Below, piece after piece: positions 62,377-64,000 of a stretch of DNA of 64,000 bases. This stretch comes from CAYPLH01 sp964411505 (GTDB lineage Bacteria > Bacillota > Clostridia > CAYPLH01 > DUMO01). The translations under genes were made by a program, and so were the position numbers. Position 1 is the first letter of the stretch. Every line of letters begins with the position of its first letter. The notes beneath the pieces are model-generated. The model saw only the letters and a program-made list of their open reading frames with translations. It made no database searches and had not been told where the DNA came from. Location of the stretch: the NCBI GenBank assembly GCA_964411505.1, contig CAYPLH010000001.1, positions 62,001-126,000 on the forward strand. The letters run 5' to 3'.

Positions 62377-62384
62377 TGTAAAGT
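62377..62384 (+). promoter_or_regulatory. TGTAAAGT motif for the AT-hook protein
   Basis: AACTGTAAAGTTC, ending 46 nt before the ATG at 62431. It lacks the final GT of other copies. Confidence 0.5.
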
Positions 62385-62430
62385 TCCTTGTGCTTAATCG
62401 CACTGTTTGCAAACAATGAGGATTTTAAAA

Positions 62431-63114
62431 ATGGCTTCAAAGAAAACCGCAAAGAAAAGCAGCAAGAAAGCAGAACCGGCTAAGAAGCGCGGTCGTCCGC
62501 CGAAAGCTGCCGCAGCGAAAAAAGCTGCCGCTAAAAAACCGGCAGCTAAAAAGCGTGGTCGTCCTGCTAAAGCAGAAAAGACTACGAAAGCTGCTAAAGC
62601 TACTACTGGTCGTCGCGGTCGTCCGCCGAAAGACGCTAAGAAAGTAGCAGAGAAAAAACCGGCTGCTCGCCGTGGTCGTCCGCCGAAAGAGCAAACAAAA
62701 ACATCATCCAAAAAAGGTAGCACTGCCGTGGCAAAACAAAAGAAATCCAAAGAAGTATCTCTGAATGAATTGCTGGTAGCTATTCAGTCAATGCAGGAAA
62801 GTATTGATACGCTGGCCGCCGCTGTTGGTGGTGGTACTGCAAAGAAAGCACCGCCGAAAAAAGCTGCCGCTAAAAAAGCTGGTAAAAAAGCTGCTAGTGA
62901 AAGCGAAAGCGAAAGTGAAGAAGAATCAGAAAGTGAAAGCGAATCTGAATCTGGTTCTGAATCCGGTTCTGAGTCTGGTAGCGAAAGTGAAAGCGAAAGC
63001 GAATCCGGTTCTGAGTCTGGTAGCGAAAGCGAATCCGGTTCTGAGTCTGGTAGCGAAAGCGAAAGTGAAGAAGAATCAGAAAGCGAAAGCGAATCTGAAT
63101 CTGAAATGGAATAA
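62431..63114 (+). CDS. AT-hook/histone-H1-like protein with acidic SE/SG repeat tail
   Basis: A 227-aa chromatin-like protein. The N-terminal part is lysine/alanine-rich, H1-like, and carries four AT-hook cores: RGRPPK (20-25), RGRPAK (42-47), RGRPPK (62-67), RGRPPK (81-86). A short helix (about 107-133) follows, then a second basic patch and a tail of SE/SG repeats with glutamate runs from about residue 156 to the end, mostly Ser-Glu. AT-hooks bind the minor groove of AT-rich DNA. The basic/acidic bipartite design resembles nucleolin-like or DNA-condensing proteins. The ATG at 62431 has GAGGA 8 nt upstream. Confidence 0.85.
   Translation: MASKKTAKKSSKKAEPAKKRGRPPKAAAAKKAAAKKPAAKKRGRPAKAEKTTKAAKATTGRRGRPPKDAKKVAEKKPAARRGRPPKEQTKTSSKKGSTAVAKQKKSKEVSLNELLVAIQSMQESIDTLAAAVGGGTAKKAPPKKAAAKKAGKKAASESESESEEESESESESESGSESGSESGSESESESESGSESGSESESGSESGSESESEEESESESESESEME
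62897..63108 (+). repeat. Ser-Glu/Ser-Gly coding minisatellite
   Basis: Repeated 6-mer units such as GAAAGC, GAATCC and GGTTCT tandemly encode the SE/SG tail of the AT-hook protein. The array may vary in length by slippage or recombination. Confidence 0.75.
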
Positions 63115-63125
63115 ACAGAAGTAAG

Positions 63126-63152
63126 CAGAAAGGCGGAAATTCCGCCTTTCTG
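63126..63152 (+). terminator. Intrinsic terminator-like hairpin after the AT-hook gene
   Basis: CAGAAAGGCGGA (63126-63137) and TCCGCCTTTCTG (63141-63152), 12-bp stem with 3-nt loop, followed by a T-rich run. Confidence 0.75.
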
Positions 63153-63193
63153 TGTTTCTGTTGAAAATTCATAACAATAATCGGGAGCACTAC

Positions 63194-63409
63194 ATGAAAA
63201 CCAAAAATCTTTACAGCCTCGAAAAAAAGAAAACAAAAAAACCTGTAATTATTTTGCGTTCTCAAGTTTCGATGCAAGCTAACCTCGAAACTGCAAAACG
63301 TCTTTTCGGCGATTCTAATGACTATACTATTGCGCATAGTTCACAGCGCCGTCGTCGTTTTGCAAAAAGTCAGCGTGGTTATTTTCTTACGCTGGTCCCC
63401 GTTTGTTGA
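63194..63409 (+). CDS. Small basic protein, 71 aa
   Basis: Not recognised. Lysine/arginine-rich with SQRRRRFAKSQRG near the end and a hydrophobic KKPVIILRS stretch. The ATG at 63194 with GGAG 7 nt ahead is preferred over an earlier in-frame start. A nucleic acid or anti-host role is possible but unsupported. Confidence 0.68.
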   Translation: MKTKNLYSLEKKKTKKPVIILRSQVSMQANLETAKRLFGDSNDYTIAHSSQRRRRFAKSQRGYFLTLVPVC

Positions 63410-63421
63410 AAACCTTGATAC

Positions 63422-63450
63422 GGCTTGTGCGCTTGTTTTAGGCACAAGCC
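63422..63450 (+). terminator. Hairpin after the 71-aa gene
   Basis: GGCTTGTGC (63422-63430) with GCACAAGCC (63442-63450), 9-bp stem and 11-nt loop, then a moderately T-rich stretch (ATATTTGTGTTT). Confidence 0.65.
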
Positions 63451-63478
63451 ATATTTGTGTTTATGCAGGTAACTAATT

Positions 63479-63871
63479 ATGGCAACTGAAAAATCTAAAA
63501 CGTCTAAGTCGTCAACCGCTTCCAAAAAAAGAAGCAAAGATGAAAAGCTTCCTGAAGTAGATAACCGGCACAAAATTTTTCTGTATTCTACGGACTGCCT
63601 CAATTGTTATTCCTTGTGCAGTCATGCAGATGCAAAAGCTTATACGAAGTGTCACTTTTCAAAAGGCAATGAATACTGCCCTGCAAAACAAGTTTCAATT
63701 CGTATTGGCGGCGACTATAAAAGTATCGCCACCAAAATTGTCGAGTCTATGCGCAAGAATGACTTGGCTTCTGTAACTCGTAAAATGAACAGGCTGAAAA
63801 GAAAAGAACCCCAAGAACAGAAAGAAATTCTGCGCTTGGTTAATGAAATGCTCAATGAGAATTCAGACTAA
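63479..63871 (+). CDS. Cysteine-rich protein, 130 aa
   Basis: Not recognised. Cysteines at 40, 43, 47, 58 and 67 with histidines at 49 and 59 resemble a small metal-binding module. The N-terminus is lysine/serine-rich and the C-terminus a basic helical segment. The ATG has an AGGT site 9 nt upstream. Possible regulator. Confidence 0.72.
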   Translation: MATEKSKTSKSSTASKKRSKDEKLPEVDNRHKIFLYSTDCLNCYSLCSHADAKAYTKCHFSKGNEYCPAKQVSIRIGGDYKSIATKIVESMRKNDLASVTRKMNRLKRKEPQEQKEILRLVNEMLNENSD

Positions 63872-63892
63872 ATTAAGTCGTAGGTTGTTGCC

Positions 63893-64000
63893 ATGACAAT
63901 TAAAGAAACTTCGTATTCCAAGTTCAAACAAAATGGGAAATGGGATAAAGAATCTCTTTTACGGGCTTTCAGATTTGTACATGGCAACACTTACGATTAT
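63893..64000 (+). CDS. Partial gene at right edge (HGNTYDY-motif start)
   Basis: 36 codons are present from the ATG at 63893 to the window end (MTIKETSYSKFKQNGK...). The last residues, FVHGNTYDY, resemble the HG-x-x-YDY motif repeated in some phage proteins, including nuclease-associated ones. Not enough is visible for a function. Confidence 0.55.
   Translation, partial: MTIKETSYSKFKQNGKWDKESLLRAFRFVHGNTYDY

Larger units (their letters stand above)
61945..62430. other. 486-bp intergenic region with hairpins and GGGGTATT repeats
   Basis: More GC-rich than its surroundings. It holds a 13-bp stem hairpin (61996-62008 with 62026-62038) with an inner GGTCA/TGACC pair, four GGGGTATT copies at 61973, 62034, 62094 and 62137, and two TGTAAAGT motifs (62259, 62377). 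The first of these precedes an AGAGGA ribosome-like site and an ATG at 62311 that is followed by a stop after four codons. No convincing gene was seen here. Confidence 0.7.

Overview
The window is a compact, AT-rich stretch of a large tailed double-stranded DNA bacteriophage with a contractile tail (myovirus type). A tail sheath, tail tube, tape-measure protein with a lytic transglycosylase domain, gp27-type hub, spike, PAAR tip, gp25 and gp6-type wedge proteins, an HK97-type capsid protein, a family A DNA polymerase and a beta-type sliding clamp are all readable. Genes are tightly packed, with strong Shine-Dalgarno sites and frequent 1-14 nt overlaps or gaps. Terminase, portal and prohead protease were not recognised, so the genome is clearly larger than 64 kb. 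The host cannot be named from the sequence.

Layout. (1) 1-1649: the N-terminal half of a helicase that ends in a split-intein N-fragment, facing an endonuclease gene on the opposite strand. (2) 1736-9467 (minus): replication operon with DNA polymerase (UDG-like N-terminus), two coupled unknown genes, sliding clamp and five small unknowns. (3) 9552-18635 (minus): probable virion-injected or core proteins, including an ART-fold protein, an acidic protein with a peptidoglycan-binding-like start and a 1734-aa SF2 helicase, plus an HNH protein. (4) 18687-44049 (minus): tail and holin-like genes. In transcription order: holin pair, sheath, tube, tube-like protein, tail chaperone with overlapping frame, tape measure, hub, spike, PAAR, gp25, gp6-like wedge, then three adhesins ending in seven-bladed propellers. 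(5) 44292-46463 (plus): a short cassette with thymidylate synthase. (6) 46503-53512 (minus): fibres and adhesins, type IB topoisomerase and a 44-aa gene. (7) 53627-57792 (minus): head genes (acidic proteins, capsid, decoration-like). (8) 57793-59114: 1.3 kb without a convincing gene, full of hairpins and direct repeats, probably an origin or regulatory region. (9) 59115-64000 (plus): helicase-like initiator candidate, AT-hook/acidic-repeat protein and small genes.

A nine-copy motif, TGTAAAGT (usually ACTGTAAAGTGT), sits 26-53 nt before start codons of several transcription units on both strands and is the best candidate for a phage promoter element. Hairpin-plus-U-run terminators bound most operons. 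The most interesting signals are the fractured helicase/split intein with its opposing nuclease, a shared WW-type N-terminal tag on two unrelated enzymes, recurring ETA(A) motifs in head proteins, the 21-blade adhesin array, the kissing-hairpin cluster in the non-coding region, and a possible frameshift in the tail chaperone.
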